From: Clostridium aminobutyricum
GTDB taxonomy: Bacteria > Bacillota > Clostridia > Peptostreptococcales > Anaerovoracaceae
Direction: 5' to 3'
DNA: 64,000 bases
NCBI RefSeq assembly: GCF_017255415.1
Contig: NZ_JAFJZZ010000001.1
Location: forward strand, 1,054,001-1,118,000
This document shows, piece by piece, positions 62,967 to 64,000 of the stretch. Under the pieces are notes generated by a model. That model had not been told where the DNA came from and searched no databases. It was given only the letters and a program-made list of their open reading frames with translations. The position numbers and the translations under genes are program-made. Positions within the stretch are counted from its first letter, which is position 1; each line of letters opens with the position of its first letter.

Positions 62967-63164
62967 GTTATTTTATTTTTTTGATATTCGTTTCCTTTCA
63001 AAAAATAATAATTTTTAAAAAAGTTCAATTTAGTTGTAAAAACAACATACATCAACTATTAAATATCCTAAAATTAGCATACAGTCACTACTTGATGTTT
63101 AAATCTAGTATGTTTTATGTTCTATCAAATCTAAAATCTGCAATTGATAAAGGAGGAAACAGAA

Positions 63165-63329
63165 ATGGTGAAGTACAGCTGCATCCCATGTGGATATGTT
63201 TATGACCCTAAGCTAGGTGACCCTGATAATAAAATTAAGCCAGGTACTGCTTTTGAGGACCTGCCGGAGGATTGGACATGCCCCATTTGTTTTGTAGGTA
63301 AAGAAGATTTTGAAGAAGTTGAAGAGTAA
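63165..63329 (+). CDS. rubredoxin
   Basis: A 54-aa rubredoxin with the four iron ligands in CIPCGY (C6, C9) and CPICF (C39, C42). It carries single electrons in the cytoplasm, here probably for oxygen, NO or hydroxylamine defence. The ATG at 63165 lies after AAAGGAGG; the frame extends 7 codons upstream to 63144. It is 24 bases from hcp, so the two are an operon. Confidence 0.95.
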   Translation: MVKYSCIPCGYVYDPKLGDPDNKIKPGTAFEDLPEDWTCPICFVGKEDFEEVEE

Positions 63330-63353
63330 AATTAATTTAGGAGGAATTTAATT

Positions 63354-64000
63354 ATGAGTATGTTTTGTTTTCAATGTCAAGAAACCGCTAAAGGAACAGG
63401 TTGTGAAGTAAGAGGAGTTTGCGGAAAAACAGAAGAAGTTGCAAAATTACAGGATCTACTGATCTATACAACCAAAGGCATAGCTGAAGTTATGACGAAA
63501 GGTAATTTAGATGCAGCCGCACACAATGGATTAAATCATGAAGTATTAAAAAGCCTTTTTATCACCATCACAAATGCGAATTTTGATGACCGGGCAATCG
63601 TTCAACAGATTACTAAAATGATTGAACTACGAAACGAGTTAAAAAAGCAGGTTTCTGGTATCCCATTCAGCGATGCAGCAAACTTTGAAGTAAACGATAA
63701 GGCTTCCATGCTTGAGAAAGCCTCTGCAATAGGCGTCCTTTCCTGTGAGAATGAGGATGTACGTTCATTAAGAGAAATGATTATTTATGGGATTAAAGGG
63801 ATGGCGGCTTATACCCATCACGCACTTAATATCGGGAAAGAGGATCCGGCTATCTATGAATTCATTTATGAGGGACTAGCGGCTACATTAGAGGATACAT
63901 TAACGGCTGATGATCTGGTAGCGCTTACACTGAAGACAGGAGAACTAGGTGTTACTGCAATGGCCTTATTGGATGCAGCTAATACGTCAAGATATGGAAA
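63354..64000 (+). CDS. hcp: hybrid cluster protein (hydroxylamine reductase), 5' part
   Basis: The first 215 codons of Hcp, cut by the window end. The N-terminal iron-sulfur motif C5-x2-C8-x8-C17-x5-C23 is the short spacing of class I proteins of strict anaerobes. Hcp reduces hydroxylamine and/or NO; rubredoxin upstream is a likely electron donor. AGGAGG lies before the ATG. The hybrid-cluster ligands are beyond the window, so completeness cannot be checked. Confidence 0.93.
   Translation, partial: MSMFCFQCQETAKGTGCEVRGVCGKTEEVAKLQDLLIYTTKGIAEVMTKGNLDAAAHNGLNHEVLKSLFITITNANFDDRAIVQQITKMIELRNELKKQVSGIPFSDAANFEVNDKASMLEKASAIGVLSCENEDVRSLREMIIYGIKGMAAYTHHALNIGKEDPAIYEFIYEGLAATLEDTLTADDLVALTLKTGELGVTAMALLDAANTSRYG

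Overview
The window comes from the chromosome of a low-GC, endospore-forming, strictly anaerobic Firmicute of the class Clostridia. The evidence is spoIIAA-spoIIAB-sigF, spoVAC-D-E and sigK; an oxygen-sensitive [FeFe] hydrogenase; butyryl-CoA dehydrogenase with EtfAB; rubredoxin with a strict-anaerobe-type hybrid cluster protein; and AGGAGG-type ribosome binding sites. Placement near Peptostreptococcales/Anaerovoracaceae is only a guess.

Layout. 1-8.9 kb: the 5' end of deoB, a phosphoesterase, rmuC, a tandem array of 85-bp repeats, a FeoB-like transporter core without its GTPase, crotonase, an NfeD/SPFH pair, and a LysE exporter divergent from a MocR regulator. 9-18.9 kb: a redox region of five minus-strand genes in two operons. 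They encode an [FeFe] hydrogenase, a NuoF-tail/GltD fusion, a 1169-aa NuoG/GltD/degenerate-molybdopterin fusion, and NuoF- and NuoE-like subunits. 19-25.5 kb: a DMT transporter, holA, comEC, an unknown gene coupled to a stand-alone S4 paralogue, and hutP. 25.9-33.1 kb: PBP1A, spoVAC-D-E, maf and a GC-rich alpha/beta hydrolase. 33.2-36.5 kb: the bcd-etfB-etfA operon. 36.9-42.9 kb: the spoIIA operon, thiI and its cysteine desulfurase, and RNase Y. 43-50.9 kb: the rod-shape cluster radC-mreB-mreC-mreD-mrdA-minD, facing rodA. 51-56 kb: a DUF1540 protein with sigK, an arginase-family enzyme with a sigma-54 promoter and a RocR-like activator, and a GH18 protein. 56-64 kb: a diguanylate cyclase, an ABC exporter, a PanE-like reductase, a YdjM-like protein, an FrhB-like protein with a tiny zinc ribbon, and rubredoxin followed by hcp.

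How it fits together. Crotonase and Bcd/Etf reduce crotonyl-CoA to butyryl-CoA, and the Etf pair probably bifurcates electrons from NADH to ferredoxin. The 9-18.9 kb cluster has parts to connect NADH (NuoF), NADPH or another pyridine nucleotide (two GltD modules), ferredoxin (several Fe-S domains) and H2. All three redox operons (hyd, nuo, bcd) have a recognisable housekeeping promoter with an inverted repeat at or just after the predicted transcription start, suggesting control by a redox repressor such as Rex.

The strongest candidate for something undescribed is that 10-kb redox cluster, with two different GltD fusions and a molybdopterin-like domain that appears to have lost its active site. 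Next come the repeat family carrying an extended -10 promoter, the perfect 23-bp palindrome before the S4 paralogue with its coupled unknown gene, and the self-contained sigma-54/arginase-like unit. I saw no tRNA, rRNA, CRISPR array, transposase or prophage. All start-site choices, promoters and operators were read by eye.
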